64,000 nucleotides of DNA from Arthrobacter sp. ISL-85 (GTDB lineage: Bacteria > Actinomycetota > Actinomycetes > Actinomycetales > Micrococcaceae), in NCBI RefSeq assembly GCF_018613675.1, contig NZ_JAGGPQ010000019.1, positions 1-64,000 on the forward strand, in the 5' to 3' direction. Below, piece after piece: positions 1-9,178 of this stretch. Made by a program: the position numbers and the translations under genes. Position 1 is the stretch's first letter. Every line of letters begins with the position of its first letter. The notes beneath the pieces are model-generated. The model searched no databases. It worked only from the letters and a program-made list of their open reading frames with translations, and was not told the DNA's origin.

Positions 1-242
1 TCCAGGGCCAGGGGAGCCGCCCAATGGCAACCCACGGACCCTGTGAAACAGAAGGCCCCGGCCTCTTGCCTTGCCTGGCCCCATCCGGATACAGGGACAT
101 CACCGCCGGGATCAGATCCCGCCGCGCCGCCCACAATCCAAACAGCCACGGACTACACCAAAGCCGGCGCTGCGGGACCGCCCGGCGATAATGGACCGAT
201 CCCGGACGCGGCCAAAGCCCCGCGCCCCCCACCTCATATCGT
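1..242. other. Window edge without a recognisable gene
   Basis: This stretch lies downstream of the minus-strand phosphatase gene that ends at 243. Short open frames exist on the plus strand, but they have proline/arginine-rich, non-conserved translations, as expected for random frames in GC-rich DNA. I see no start with a ribosome-binding site, no tRNA and no strong terminator. The neighbouring gene may lie outside the window. Confidence 0.5.
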
Positions 243-1232
243 CTAGACCGTTGCTGCCACCGGTGGTGCGCCTGCTACGTGGGGCGCGGGCTGCAGGGGC
301 CCGGAAAACACCAGCTGGTCCAGGCGCCGCAGGATGAGCCCTTCACGCAGCGCCCATGGGCAAATGCGGAGCTTCTTGAACTTGAACAACTCCAACGCGG
401 CCTCGGCCACCAAAGCACCGGCAAGGAGCTGGTGGGCTCGTGCCTCGGAGACACCGGGCAGGTGCAGCCTGTCTTCCGAGCTCATGGCCGAGATCCGCTG
501 GGTCCAGATACCCAGGTCCGAGGCGTGCAGTTCCCTCTTGACGTACGGCCCTTCGGCGCTGGGGGCAGCGCCGGCGATCCGGGCCAGCGAACGGAAGGTT
601 TTGGAGGTACCGGCCACCACGTTCGCCCGGCCCAGGCCGTCGAATTCGCGGACCGCGGGTTTGAGCGTGGCCCTGATGTAGCGCCGGAGTTCCTTGACAC
701 TCTTGGCGGTCGGCGGATCCTCCGGAAGCCAGTCCCTGGTGAGCCTGCTGGCCCCAAGCGGCACGGAGGTGGCCACCTCCGGCAACTCGTCCTGGCCGAA
801 AGCCATTTCAAAGGAGCCGCCACCGATATCCAGATTCAGGATGGGGCCCGCGCCCCAGCCGTGCCAGCGCCGGACCGCGAAGAACGTCATGGACGCCTCT
901 TCGCTTCCCGTGAGTTCCTGGAGGGTCACCGTGGTCTCGTGCTTGACCCTGGCCAGCACCGCGGGGCCGTTGGTGGCCTCGCGGATGGCCGAGGTACAGA
1001 AGGCCAGCAGGTCCTCGGCCTTGTGCCGCGCGGCGAACTCCCAGGCCTCCAGCACGAACTCGGTCAACTCGTGCTGGCCCTCGTCGCTGATGCTGCCGTC
1101 CGGTTCAAGGTACTGCACCAGGGACAGCGGCCGCTTGTGGGACGCGAACGGCACCGGCTGCGCGCCCGGGTGGGCATCCACCAGGAGCAGGTGGACGGTA
1201 TTGGAACCGATATCGAGGACGCCTAGACGCAT
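243..1232 (-). CDS. Ppx/GppA family phosphatase (exopolyphosphatase/guanosine pentaphosphatase)
   Basis: A 329-residue member of the ASKHA-fold Ppx/GppA family, which removes terminal phosphate from polyphosphate or pppGpp in the cytoplasm. Visible motifs are the N-terminal phosphate loop DIGSNT (residues 8-12), the TSAIREATN segment (80-88), the SGxEEA-like element (about 110) and the second phosphate loop LDIGGGS (134-140). Length matches the short actinobacterial form, which lacks the C-terminal HD-like extension of E. coli Ppx. The start at 1232 is chosen because the protein then begins MRLGVLDIGSNT and sits 7 bases after the stop of the SseB-like gene; an earlier in-frame start would overlap that gene. 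It probably forms an operon with it. Whether the substrate is polyphosphate or pppGpp cannot be told from sequence. Confidence 0.9.
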   Translation of the reverse strand: MRLGVLDIGSNTVHLLLVDAHPGAQPVPFASHKRPLSLVQYLEPDGSISDEGQHELTEFVLEAWEFAARHKAEDLLAFCTSAIREATNGPAVLARVKHETTVTLQELTGSEEASMTFFAVRRWHGWGAGPILNLDIGGGSFEMAFGQDELPEVATSVPLGASRLTRDWLPEDPPTAKSVKELRRYIRATLKPAVREFDGLGRANVVAGTSKTFRSLARIAGAAPSAEGPYVKRELHASDLGIWTQRISAMSSEDRLHLPGVSEARAHQLLAGALVAEAALELFKFKKLRICPWALREGLILRRLDQLVFSGPLQPAPHVAGAPPVAATV

Positions 1233-1239
1233 GGGGACA

Positions 1240-1659
1240 TTATTGCTCGTCAGCCCGCTTGAAGTCGCGCCTGATATTGGCAACGCCTTCGGGATTGATC
1301 TCGAAACCGTACGCTGCTCCGGGGTTGATCACCATTCCCAGTTCATCGCCAAGGTTGGCGATGATGGCAGCACCCTGCGTGCCCAGCACGTTGGGAGCGG
1401 CTTCCAGATACTGCTGGTCCACCCTGCTGGGGTGCGAGAAAACGGCGAGGACAGGGTCGCCGTCGGCGTTGGCAAGAACCAGTGGCTCCACCTGGGAGTC
1501 CACACCCTCCACCGTGTCCGAACTAATGATGTAGACCTCGCTGTTGAGGAACGACAGGATCACGTCCACCGGGTTCGCTTCCGGCTGTCCGCCGGAAGCG
1601 AGCTTCTCTTCAAGGTCGTTGAGCGGCTGGAGGTCCGTGTGCGCGGGCTGTTCAGTCAT
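1240..1659 (-). CDS. SseB family protein
   Basis: A 139-residue cytoplasmic protein resembling the SseB N-terminal domain: a short alpha/beta fold with a hydrophobic strand VYIISSD (about 42-48), a central VLAVFSHPSR stretch and the late GMVINPG...GFEI segment that marks the family. SseB-type domains occur in bacterial proteins of poorly known function, and no catalytic residues are apparent. The gene lies directly upstream of the Ppx/GppA gene (7-base gap) and downstream of topA, all on the minus strand. The start is preceded by a GGGGA stretch very close to the ATG. Function unknown beyond the family. Confidence 0.75.
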   Translation of the reverse strand: MTEQPAHTDLQPLNDLEEKLASGGQPEANPVDVILSFLNSEVYIISSDTVEGVDSQVEPLVLANADGDPVLAVFSHPSRVDQQYLEAAPNVLGTQGAAIIANLGDELGMVINPGAAYGFEINPEGVANIRRDFKRADEQ

Positions 1660-1681
1660 TCCCCTAGCCGATCACGATCCG

Positions 1682-1707
1682 GTGGCCGGCGCAAACGCGC
1701 CGGCCAC
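1682..1707 (-). terminator. GC-rich hairpin after topA
   Basis: An 11-bp perfect stem, GTGGCCGGCGC with its complement, and a 4-base AAAC loop in the 52-base gap between the topA stop and the SseB-like start. There is no U-tract, so it may be a pause or a Rho-assisted terminator rather than a classical one. Confidence 0.45.
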
Positions 1708-1711
1708 AACG

Positions 1712-4438
1712 CTACTTCTTGGCCGTTGCCTTCTTCTTTGCCGGCGCCTTCCGTGTGGCGGTCCGCTTGACCGGGCCTTTGGCGCGCTTCTCGGCCAGCA
1801 ACTCGACGGCCTGTTCCCGCGTAAGTTCCTCAAGGGAGGTGGCACGGGGAACCGTAATATTGGTGATGCCGTCGGTGATGTAGGGCCCAAACCGGCCTTC
1901 CTTCACCACGATGTTCTTCTCGGACACCGGGTCCGGGCCGAACTCTGCCAGCGGCGGCACCGCGGCGCGGGCGCCGCGCTGCTTGGGCTGCGAATAGATC
2001 TCCAGGGCCTGTTCCAGGGTGATGGTGAAGATTTCCTCTTCGGAGCCGATGGAGCGGGAGTCGGTCCCCTTCTTCAGGTAGGGCCCGAACCGGCCGTTCT
2101 GCACCGTGATGAGGTTGCCTTCAGCGTCCTCCCCCAGTGCCCGGGGCAGGCTCATGAGTTGAAGCGCCTCGTCCAGGGTGACGGACTCAACGGTCATGGC
2201 CTTGAAGAGCGACCCCGTGCGCGGCTTTGCCTTGACCGGCTTCTTGGGCGGCTTGGGCTTGCCGTTCTTGTAGTACTCCACCGGCTGGGCGGCGATCTGT
2301 TCGTCGGTCATTTCGGGAATGACCTCGGTGACGTAGGCGCCGTAGCGGCCGTTCTTGGCCACCACGGTGTGTCCCGTATGCGGATCGGTGCCGAGGACGC
2401 GCTCCTCCGGCGCCGCCGTCTCCATCAGTTCGATGGCCTTGGCGGCGGTCAGCTCGTCCGGGGCCAGGTCCTCGGGCACGTTGGCGCGCGCCGATTCCAC
2501 GATCTCGCCCGTCTTCGGGTCCACCACGGCGGCGGAGCTTTCGAGGTAGGGGCCGAACTTGCCCACCCTGAGGGTGATGTCGTCGGTGATGGGGATCGAA
2601 TTGATTTCCCGGGCGTCGATCTCGCCCAGGTTGTTGACGATGCTCAACAGGCCGGGATCGGAATCCTCGCCAAAGTAGAAGTGCCGCAGCCAGGAGGCGC
2701 CGGCTTCCTGGCCGTTGGCGATCTTGTCCAGGTCGCCTTCCATGTCCGCGGTGAACTCGTAATCCACGTAATCGGAGAAATGCTGCTCCAGGAGCCGGAT
2801 GACGGAGAAAGCGATCCAGCTGGGCACAAGGGCCGAGCCCTGCTTCCGGACGTAGCCGCGGTCCTGGATGGTGGAGATGGTGGAGGCGTAGGTGGACGGG
2901 CGGCCGATGCCCTTTTTCTCCAGTTCCGCGGTGAGGGATGCTTCCGTGAAGCGCGGCGGCGGGGAGGTTTCGTGGCCTACGGCCTGGATGTCCGAGGCCG
3001 TGAGGGAATCGTCCTTGGCTACGTTGGGCAGCCGGCGTGCTTCGTCCGAGTCGTCGTCGCCGCGGGTCTCGTCCTTGCCTTCCTCGTATGCGGCGAGGAA
3101 GCCGGGGAAGGTGATGACGGTCCCCGAGGCGGAGAACTCGGCGTCCCGCCCGTCGGTGGACACTGCACCGAGGCGGATGGTGGCCGTCGAGCCCTTGGCG
3201 TCGCCCATTTGGGACGCGACAGTACGCTTCCAGATGAGCTCGTAGAGGCGGAACTCATCCCCGGAGAGCTGCTTGGCAACCTGGGCGGGCGTGCGGAAGG
3301 AGTCACCCGCGGGGCGGATGGCCTCGTGCGCTTCCTGCGCGTTTGCGGCCTTGTTGGAGTACACGCGGGGCGACTGCGGAACATATTCGGGGCCGTACAG
3401 CTCGGCGGCCTGGCGGCGGGCCGCCGTGACGGCTTCGTCACTCAGGGCCGACGAGTCCGTACGCATATAGGTGATGTAGCCGTTTTCATACAGCCGCTGG
3501 GCCACCTGCATGGTGCTCTTCGAGGAGAAGCGCAGCTTGCGGCCGGCCTCCTGCTGCAGCGTGGAGGTGGTGAACGGCGCGGCCGGGCGGCGCGTGTACG
3601 GCTTGGTGTCCACCGAGCGGACGCGGAAGTCAGCGCTCTGCAGCCCGGCCGCCAGTGACGTTGCCAGTTCCTCATTGAGGTGGGCCACGTTCCGGGAGGT
3701 GAGCTCGCCGTCGTCGTTGAAGTCACGGCCCGTGGCAACCTTGGCGCCGTCGACAGCGGCGAGCTTGGCCTTGAATGAGCCGGACTCAGCGCCGAACTGG
3801 CCCGTCAGGTCCCAGTAGGAGGCAGCCTTGAAGGCCATGCGCTCGCGTTCGCGGTCCACCACCATGCGGGTGACCACCGACTGCACACGTCCGGCCGACA
3901 GGCCGCGGGCCACCTTGCGCCACAGCACCGGTGAGATCTCGTAGCCATAGAGGCGGTCCAGGACGCGGCGGGTCTCCTGGGCGTCCACCAGGTCCTGGTC
4001 CACGTCGCGCAGGTTGCCCATCGCGCGCTGGATGGCTTCCTTGGTGATTTCGCCGAACGTCATCCGGTACACCGGGACCTTGGGCTTGAGCACTTCCAGC
4101 AGGTGCCACGCGATGGCCTCGCCCTCGCGGTCCCCATCTGTTGCGAGATAAAGTTCGTCGGCGTCCTTGAGCGCGGCCTTGAGCTCAGTGACCTTCTTCT
4201 TCTTGTCCGGGGACACCACGTAGTAGGGCTTGAAGTCGTGGTCAATGTCGACGGCGAACTTGCCGACAGAGGTTTTCTTCAGCTCGGCAGGCAGTTCGGA
4301 CGGCTGCGGCAGGTCGCGGATGTGACCGATGGAGGCCTCTACGATGAAGCCCTCGCCGAGGTACTTGGCGATGGTCTTGCTCTTGGCCGGAGACTCCACA
4401 ATCACGAGTTTCTTGCCGGTTTTGGCCTTGCTTGGCAC
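1712..4438 (-). CDS. topA: DNA topoisomerase I
   Basis: Type IA topoisomerase of 908 residues that relaxes negative supercoils. The Toprim domain starts with LVIVESPAKSKTI (about 11-23) and carries the acidic ATDGDREGEAIAWH motif (about 99-112). The active-site tyrosine is in YMRTDS (about residue 324). The C-terminus has several Topo_C repeats of the GRFGPY/GRYGAY type and no zinc-finger cysteines. It ends in a lysine-rich tail (KKKATAKK), as in actinobacterial TopA. I chose the GTG start at 4438 because the sequence then begins PSKAKTGKKLVIVESP and an AGGAG ribosome-binding site lies just upstream; the in-frame ATG at 4480 has no such site. A possible minus-strand -10 box TATGGT is at 4494-4499. 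Confidence 0.97.
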   Translation of the reverse strand: MPSKAKTGKKLVIVESPAKSKTIAKYLGEGFIVEASIGHIRDLPQPSELPAELKKTSVGKFAVDIDHDFKPYYVVSPDKKKKVTELKAALKDADELYLATDGDREGEAIAWHLLEVLKPKVPVYRMTFGEITKEAIQRAMGNLRDVDQDLVDAQETRRVLDRLYGYEISPVLWRKVARGLSAGRVQSVVTRMVVDRERERMAFKAASYWDLTGQFGAESGSFKAKLAAVDGAKVATGRDFNDDGELTSRNVAHLNEELATSLAAGLQSADFRVRSVDTKPYTRRPAAPFTTSTLQQEAGRKLRFSSKSTMQVAQRLYENGYITYMRTDSSALSDEAVTAARRQAAELYGPEYVPQSPRVYSNKAANAQEAHEAIRPAGDSFRTPAQVAKQLSGDEFRLYELIWKRTVASQMGDAKGSTATIRLGAVSTDGRDAEFSASGTVITFPGFLAAYEEGKDETRGDDDSDEARRLPNVAKDDSLTASDIQAVGHETSPPPRFTEASLTAELEKKGIGRPSTYASTISTIQDRGYVRKQGSALVPSWIAFSVIRLLEQHFSDYVDYEFTADMEGDLDKIANGQEAGASWLRHFYFGEDSDPGLLSIVNNLGEIDAREINSIPITDDITLRVGKFGPYLESSAAVVDPKTGEIVESARANVPEDLAPDELTAAKAIELMETAAPEERVLGTDPHTGHTVVAKNGRYGAYVTEVIPEMTDEQIAAQPVEYYKNGKPKPPKKPVKAKPRTGSLFKAMTVESVTLDEALQLMSLPRALGEDAEGNLITVQNGRFGPYLKKGTDSRSIGSEEEIFTITLEQALEIYSQPKQRGARAAVPPLAEFGPDPVSEKNIVVKEGRFGPYITDGITNITVPRATSLEELTREQAVELLAEKRAKGPVKRTATRKAPAKKKATAKK

Positions 4439-4561
4439 GGTGCTCCTACAGAAAAAGGTTGCTGGGGCAGATGAGCCCATGTCCGCCTAGTTCACCATAT
4501 TTTGGGGAATCGTGCGCATTCATGTGGAAATGACGGGGCTCTGTTGAGGGCTTGAGGGGGC

Positions 4562-6211
4562 CTACGGCTGGGCTTCAATTCCGGCTGGAACGAGGAAGCC
4601 GTCACGGACCAGGTTGGCCACATCGGCGAGCAGCGCACCTTGGAAAGTCCCGGCGTCGAACCCCTCCCCGCCGCCCAGGAGGGCCTCCAAAGCCCCGGCG
4701 ATCTGCCCGGCGGTAAGGTCGCCGTCGCACGCTGACACAAAGCCGGCCAGCTCGGTGCCCATCAGGTTGGTGCGCCGCAGCCCGGCACCCTGCCGGAGCA
4801 GGATGACGCCGGGGTGCTCGGCGCCCGGGCGCTGGTGGCGTTCCTCGGTGACGTCGTCCGCCACGAGCAGGTGCGTGCCGGCAAGGTCATGGGCAGCGAG
4901 CCAGTCGCTGCGTTCGACGGCGGCGCCCAGGTGCGGGCCGATGGGCTGCTCAATGGGGTAGGTGATTTCCTCGAAACGGCTGATGGCGGCCGGCGCATCG
5001 TCTGCGGGGCGCCGCAGCCACACCATGCCGAAGCCGATTCCGGCCACGTTCCGGGACCCGAAGTCGGCAAGGTAGGCGGCGTACGCTTCCCGGTAGTGCT
5101 GCCGGTCCCGGGACTCCGAGGCATCCTGCAGCCAGGTTTCGGCGTATTGTTCTGGGCTGACCTGTTCTCGCTGGATGAACCAGGCGTCCGTGCCCGGCCT
5201 GAGCCATGACTTTGGCCGTTCATCCCAGCTGCTGCCGGCGGCGACTTCCCAGTTACCGAGCATCTGGGCCCAACCGCCGGGCGCCAGGACACCGGGCAGG
5301 TCCGCCACCAGGGAGGCCACGATTTCATCGCCCGGCAGTCCGCCGTCGCGGTAGGTGAACTGGTCCGACGCGTCCTCGCCGGTACTGCGCGGGGTGATGA
5401 CGAACGGCGGGTTGGAAACCACCAGGCCGAATTCCTCGCCGGCCACCGGTTCCAGGAGTGAACCTTGGCGCAGGCTGACCCTGTCTTCGAGGCGGTCAGG
5501 GTCGACGGAAAGCGCCTCTGCATTGAGCAGGATGTTGAACCGCGCGTAGGCCAGCGCACGAACGGAGATGTCGGTGGCGGTCACGTGCTGGCAGTGGTGC
5601 AGCAGGTGGAAGGCCTGGACGCCGCACCCTGTTCCCAGGTCAAGGGCGCGCTCGGTGTGGCGGCGGATTGTGGTCTGCACCAGGGTGGTGGATGCCTGCC
5701 CGATGCCCAGGACATGGTCGTGCCGGAGCACCCCCGCCTGCTGGTGGGCTGCCAGGTCGCTGGCCACCCATAGTTCCGCGCCGCCGCTGCCGTCGTCATT
5801 CTTATCCCAGCCGTATGGGCGCAGGTCGGCCTTCGCCGTGAGCAGCCCCGAGCCGGGGACGGACTGGACCAGCCCCAGGTCAAGGAGGCCGTCGGCGCCG
5901 GTGCCCGGCAGTGCGGCGTCGAGCGTTCGGCGTTCCTGCGGCTCGGCGAGGAGCCACAGGCGGACGACGGCGGCAAGCGGCGCGTCCCGGTTGTCCGCCC
6001 GCACTGCCTGTTCAACAGCGAGCAGCGCGGGGATGATCTGGTCCCGGTTCAGCGCGGCCGAGGCCGTCGGGCCCACCAGCCGTGCCACGCCGTCCAGCGT
6101 GTAGTCCACCCCGCGCAGGTCCGCGGCAAGGGCGGACAGCAGCGCGGGGAGGTCGCTGCGGGGAGCGTCGGGGGTGTTGCCGGCGGTGAACTCGTGTGGG
6201 GATCTAGGCAC
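4562..6211 (-). CDS. Class I SAM-dependent methyltransferase with N-terminal accessory domain
   Basis: A 549-residue protein. Residues 20-180 form an all-helical/winged N-terminal region seen in actinobacterial homologues (the DUF7059-type arrangement). Then comes a Rossmann methyltransferase with motif I DLGTGCG (191-197), an acidic TATDIS strand end (about 211-216) and the NPPF motif (267-270) typical of enzymes that methylate an amide or exocyclic amine, as in HemK/PrmC and RsmC-like families. A further C-terminal domain of about 150 residues follows. The substrate, rRNA or protein, is not determined. The GTG start lies 6 bases after a TAAACT -10 box, so translation is probably leaderless. 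It is divergent from the lipoprotein gene at 6255. Confidence 0.8.
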   Translation of the reverse strand: MPRSPHEFTAGNTPDAPRSDLPALLSALAADLRGVDYTLDGVARLVGPTASAALNRDQIIPALLAVEQAVRADNRDAPLAAVVRLWLLAEPQERRTLDAALPGTGADGLLDLGLVQSVPGSGLLTAKADLRPYGWDKNDDGSGGAELWVASDLAAHQQAGVLRHDHVLGIGQASTTLVQTTIRRHTERALDLGTGCGVQAFHLLHHCQHVTATDISVRALAYARFNILLNAEALSVDPDRLEDRVSLRQGSLLEPVAGEEFGLVVSNPPFVITPRSTGEDASDQFTYRDGGLPGDEIVASLVADLPGVLAPGGWAQMLGNWEVAAGSSWDERPKSWLRPGTDAWFIQREQVSPEQYAETWLQDASESRDRQHYREAYAAYLADFGSRNVAGIGFGMVWLRRPADDAPAAISRFEEITYPIEQPIGPHLGAAVERSDWLAAHDLAGTHLLVADDVTEERHQRPGAEHPGVILLRQGAGLRRTNLMGTELAGFVSACDGDLTAGQIAGALEALLGGGEGFDAGTFQGALLADVANLVRDGFLVPAGIEAQP

Positions 6212-6217
6212 CGCCCA

Positions 6218-6223
6218 AGTTTA
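6218..6223 (-). promoter_or_regulatory. -10 box for leaderless methyltransferase mRNA
   Basis: TAAACT on the minus strand, followed by 6 bases and the GTG start at 6211. The spacing places the transcription start on or next to the start codon. Confidence 0.5.
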
Positions 6224-6242
6224 GTCCGGCGTGCCTGCGGGG

Positions 6243-6248
6243 TACGGT
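6243..6248 (+). promoter_or_regulatory. -10 box for leaderless lipoprotein mRNA
   Basis: TACGGT, then 6 bases, then the ATG at 6255. Only 19 bases separate it from the oppositely oriented -10 box at 6218-6223, so the two promoters overlap. Confidence 0.5.
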
Positions 6249-6254
6249 GGTCCC

Positions 6255-6731
6255 ATGCCGTTCCGCCCTTCCCTCCTTCCGCGCGCCCGGCCGGCAGCTG
6301 TTGCGGTCCGCCGTTCGCTGCCGGGGACAGTAGCGGCCGCGGCCCTCTGCCTTGCCGTGGCGGGGTGTTCACCCGTGACCTCCGTGGAGAACGCAGATGT
6401 TCCCAAGTGGCGGGCCACCGCACTGCCGTCTGCTCCTGCGGGTGTTGTGCTCCAGGATTCAGGAAAGATCCTCAACCGGGACCGCATTGTGCAGGAGGCT
6501 GCCAGGGTGCCCGCCGGCAGCTATACGCTCACGGCGGTCTGCGACGGCACCGGCAAGGCGTTCTTCGCCGTGTCGCTGGACGGCAAGGCCGTGACGGAAG
6601 CCGGGGCAGCCTGCAACGGACGGCCGGAAACCACCAAAATCAGCCTGCCCACCGCTGGACGGGTCGAAATCAGCAGCTCCAGCGTGGACGCTCCGCTGCT
6701 CTACGCCTACCAGCTGGCACCGGCGCAATAA
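6255..6731 (+). CDS. Putative lipoprotein of unknown function
   Basis: A 158-residue exported protein. After an arginine-rich start there is a hydrophobic segment (about 24-36) ending in the lipobox AVAGC, with Cys38 as the probable lipidation site. The mature part (about 120 residues) has two cysteines in the segments TAVCDG and AACNG, which could form a disulphide, and looks beta-rich. It resembles the product of the next gene (6783) in layout: lipobox, then a segment beginning with a VPAGSYTL-like strand, then paired cysteines. The two are probably paralogues. The start is set at the ATG 6 bases after a -10 box; a GTG at 6231 is in frame but has no support. No function is recognised. Confidence 0.75.
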   Translation: MPFRPSLLPRARPAAVAVRRSLPGTVAAAALCLAVAGCSPVTSVENADVPKWRATALPSAPAGVVLQDSGKILNRDRIVQEAARVPAGSYTLTAVCDGTGKAFFAVSLDGKAVTEAGAACNGRPETTKISLPTAGRVEISSSSVDAPLLYAYQLAPAQ

Positions 6732-6770
6732 CGCCCCGTTCCGGCTCTGGCCCGCCGCCCGCTGCGGGCT

Positions 6771-6776
6771 TAAAGT
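6771..6776 (+). promoter_or_regulatory. -10 box for leaderless second lipoprotein mRNA
   Basis: TAAAGT followed by 6 bases and the ATG at 6783. It lies in the 51-base gap after the first lipoprotein gene, so the second lipoprotein likely has its own promoter. Confidence 0.5.
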
Positions 6777-6782
6777 CGGACT

Positions 6783-7334
6783 ATGCCCAGCGTGCGGGGA
6801 ACCTCCGCGCCTCTTCCCAAGGGGACAGCACGGGCGCCGCAGGCACCGAAGCCGGCGGCCGCCGTCGCCCTTGGACTTGTGCTTGCGGCAGGTGCGCTGG
6901 CGGGCTGTGAATATACGTACGACGACGGCCGGGCCGGCAGCGCGACAGTCGCCCCGGCGCCGGACTTCACCCGCGACCCGCTGCAACAGGATCCGGTGAG
7001 CGAGGCGGAGCTGGGTGACTGGGTATCCCGCGCACTTCCGGCCACCACCGGCCCGGTGGTCCAGGCCGACGCCGGGCTGCTGGCTGCCGGGCAGGACCGG
7101 ACAGCCTCGTCGCCGGTGCTGGCAAGCGGGACCTACGTTCTGGCCATCGCCTGCCGCAGCCAGCGCCGGGTCACATTCACAGTCCGTACCGAGACCCTCA
7201 CCTTGGTGGACCTGGGCCTTCGCTGCGGCATCAACCGCGAGAACGTCATTTATCTGTCAACGGACAGCGTCCTCACGGTCAGGGTGGAGGCCAGGACCGC
7301 GGCGAACTACGCGTTCCGCGTGCACCGGCTCTGA
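6783..7334 (+). CDS. Putative lipoprotein, likely paralogue of the upstream lipoprotein
   Basis: A 183-residue exported protein with a hydrophobic segment at about 26-40 and the lipobox ALAGC (Cys42). The mature protein begins with an acidic/tyrosine-rich stretch (EYTYDD). It contains a GTYVLAIACR strand and a later LRCGIN, again giving two cysteines, as in the neighbouring lipoprotein. This shared pattern suggests gene duplication. No catalytic motif is visible. The gene ends 20 bases before the convergent trhO gene. Confidence 0.72.
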   Translation: MPSVRGTSAPLPKGTARAPQAPKPAAAVALGLVLAAGALAGCEYTYDDGRAGSATVAPAPDFTRDPLQQDPVSEAELGDWVSRALPATTGPVVQADAGLLAAGQDRTASSPVLASGTYVLAIACRSQRRVTFTVRTETLTLVDLGLRCGINRENVIYLSTDSVLTVRVEARTAANYAFRVHRL

Positions 7335-7353
7335 TGCTCCCTGGTCTCCGGAC

Positions 7354-8250
7354 TCAGGCCGCCGCGCAGCCTTCCGGGCAGCGGAGTGTTTCCGGGCTCG
7401 CGGCACACTCGGCGCAGTACAGGGTCAAGGTGCGGCAGCTGGGATTGGAGCAGTTCTCGAATTTGCTGGTGGGCGCCGAGCAGCGGGTGCACTCGCCAAT
7501 GGTCTTGGCGTCCTCGCTGAACTCCAAATGCATGCGCTTGTCAAAGACGTACAGCGAGCCTTCCCAGAGCCCCTGGTCCTTGAACGTTTCCCCGTACCGG
7601 ACGATGCCACCGTCCAGCTGGTACACCTCCTTGAAGCCGCGGTTTACCATCAGGCTGGAGAGCACCTCGCAACGGATTCCTCCGGTGCAGTAGGTCACCA
7701 CGGGCTTGTCCTTCAGGGCGTCGTACTTGCCGGACTCCAGCTCCTTGATGAAGTCGTGGGTGGTGGCGACATCGGGCACCACCGCGTCCTTGAACCGGCC
7801 AATCTGCGCTTCGAACGCGTTGCGGCCGTCGAAAAAGACCACGTCCTCGCCGGCCCGCTTCCGGGCGTCCACGAGTTCGTGGAGTTGCTCCGGCTTGAGG
7901 TGCTTTCCGCCGCCCACCACGCCGCCGGCGTCAACCTTGAGTTCTCCGGGCGCGCCGAAGGAGACAATCTCGTCCCGCACTTTCACGCTGAGCCGCGGGA
8001 AATCCTCCGCGCCGCCGTCGGACCATTTAACGTCAATGCCGCGGAACCCCGCGTACTCGCGTGTGGTCTTAACGTACTGTTTGACGGCGCCGATTTCCCC
8101 GCCCACTGTGGCATTGATCCCGTCCCTGGAAATGATGATGCGCCCGGTCAGGCCGAGCTTTTCGCACAGGGCACGCTGCCAGAGGCGGACGGCGTCCGGG
8201 TCGGCAAGGGGGGTAAAGCCGTAAAAGAGCACGATCTTGTTCAAAGCCAC
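7354..8250 (-). CDS. trhO: tRNA uridine(34) hydroxylase, rhodanese-type
   Basis: A 298-residue YceA/TrhO family protein. The family hydroxylates uridine-34 of certain tRNAs at carbon 5, a step towards methoxy- or oxyacetyl-uridine at the wobble base. An N-terminal acylphosphatase-like domain (about 1-95) contains the [11 protein letters not shown] motif. A rhodanese domain follows with the catalytic loop CTGGIRC (188-194, Cys188). The C-terminus has a cysteine-rich tail with several CxxC pairs (from about residue 245), common in this family and possibly metal-binding. The start is the GTG at 8250, giving the usual beginning [19 protein letters not shown] -10 box lies 7 bases upstream, so a leaderless message is likely. 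An upstream ATG at 8337 would add a non-conserved arginine-rich extension. Confidence 0.92.
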   Translation of the reverse strand: MALNKIVLFYGFTPLADPDAVRLWQRALCEKLGLTGRIIISRDGINATVGGEIGAVKQYVKTTREYAGFRGIDVKWSDGGAEDFPRLSVKVRDEIVSFGAPGELKVDAGGVVGGGKHLKPEQLHELVDARKRAGEDVVFFDGRNAFEAQIGRFKDAVVPDVATTHDFIKELESGKYDALKDKPVVTYCTGGIRCEVLSSLMVNRGFKEVYQLDGGIVRYGETFKDQGLWEGSLYVFDKRMHLEFSEDAKTIGECTRCSAPTSKFENCSNPSCRTLTLYCAECAASPETLRCPEGCAAA

Positions 8251-8257
8251 GTATTTA

Positions 8258-8263
8258 AGGGTA
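8258..8263 (-). promoter_or_regulatory. -10 box for leaderless trhO mRNA
   Basis: TACCCT on the minus strand, 7 bases before the GTG start of trhO. Confidence 0.45.
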
Positions 8264-8386
8264 CCGGCTGCGCTGCCGGCCCGGTCCTGGCCCGTGCAGA
8301 TCCTGGCTTGAGGCACCGGCGTGCGGGGCCGTATCACAATTGCATAAGCACTGGCGCACCCCCTGTTGCTTGCGATCCGGCTGGAA

Positions 8387-8392
8387 TAGTGT
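8387..8392 (+). promoter_or_regulatory. -10 box for leaderless GNAT mRNA
   Basis: TAGTGT followed by 7 bases and the ATG at 8400. No Shine-Dalgarno sequence is seen. Confidence 0.45.
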
Positions 8393-8399
8393 TCTAGCC

Positions 8400-9092
8400 A
8401 TGAGCCCGGAAACCCTGGTTGAAGACATCACTGGCCTGCTCGAAGTGTGGGTTGCCGGCTGGGCCGGATGTCGCGGCTACCGGACCTCCACGGAGGGCCG
8501 TTTTCCCGCCGCGCTGCGCGCTGACACCAGTGGCGAGTGGGAAGTGTTCGCGTCCGAACCGACGGATGACGAGTTTGCCGCCCTCGCCGCCGGGACGGCC
8601 GGGTCCCCCGCCCGGGTATTGACCATCCTCACCAACGACCCCTCCCGGTACGCCGCCCTGGCAGCCCGGCAGGGGCTGAATGTCACCTCCGATTCACAGA
8701 AGATGATGATTGTGGACATGGAGACGCAGGACGCGGAGGACCCTTGGCTTTCCGACGACGACCTGAGCCTGTCCACGTTCGAGCAGGATGGCGTCCACTA
8801 CGCGGAGGTCCGCTCCGGGGACACCCTCGCGGCCAGCGGCAGGGTGTTCGTGGTGGGTGATACCGCTGTGTTCGACAAGATCATCACCGAGCCGGCGTTC
8901 CAGCGCAGGGGCCTGGGCAGTTTCATCATGCGTGCGCTCGCGGCCCAGGCCTTCGGGCACGATGTCCGCACCGGCCTGCTGCTGGCGTCCCTGGACGGGC
9001 AGAAGCTCTACTCGCATCTTGGCTGGACCACGGTGGCCCGGGTCCTGATGCTGTCGGCGTCCCATGACGGAGCGGACCTTTCGCTGAGCTGA
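8400..9092 (+). CDS. GNAT family N-acetyltransferase
   Basis: A 230-residue acetyl-CoA-dependent acyltransferase. The C-terminal half carries the GNAT fold. The strand IITEPAFQ leads into the acetyl-CoA pyrophosphate loop [10 protein letters not shown] (168-177), and the YSHLGW end motif (about 205-210) is typical of the last strand. The N-terminal 100 residues form a second, degenerate GNAT-like or family-specific domain, with a conserved WAGCRGYRT segment. The substrate is unknown. It is a single gene between trhO (divergent) and the helicase gene. Confidence 0.85.
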   Translation: MSPETLVEDITGLLEVWVAGWAGCRGYRTSTEGRFPAALRADTSGEWEVFASEPTDDEFAALAAGTAGSPARVLTILTNDPSRYAALAARQGLNVTSDSQKMMIVDMETQDAEDPWLSDDDLSLSTFEQDGVHYAEVRSGDTLAASGRVFVVGDTAVFDKIITEPAFQRRGLGSFIMRALAAQAFGHDVRTGLLLASLDGQKLYSHLGWTTVARVLMLSASHDGADLSLS

Positions 9093-9178
9093 GCCAACTC
9101 ATCCGGAGTGCCGCCCTGCGGTTTTCCCGTGGGCGAACCGTGGGCTTGCGGTCCGGCCCCGGATGAAAGAATGGTGGG

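Noticed and set aside
43..246. Short open frames at the left edge
   Set aside because: No ribosome-binding site, no recognisable family and proline/arginine-rich translation typical of random frames.
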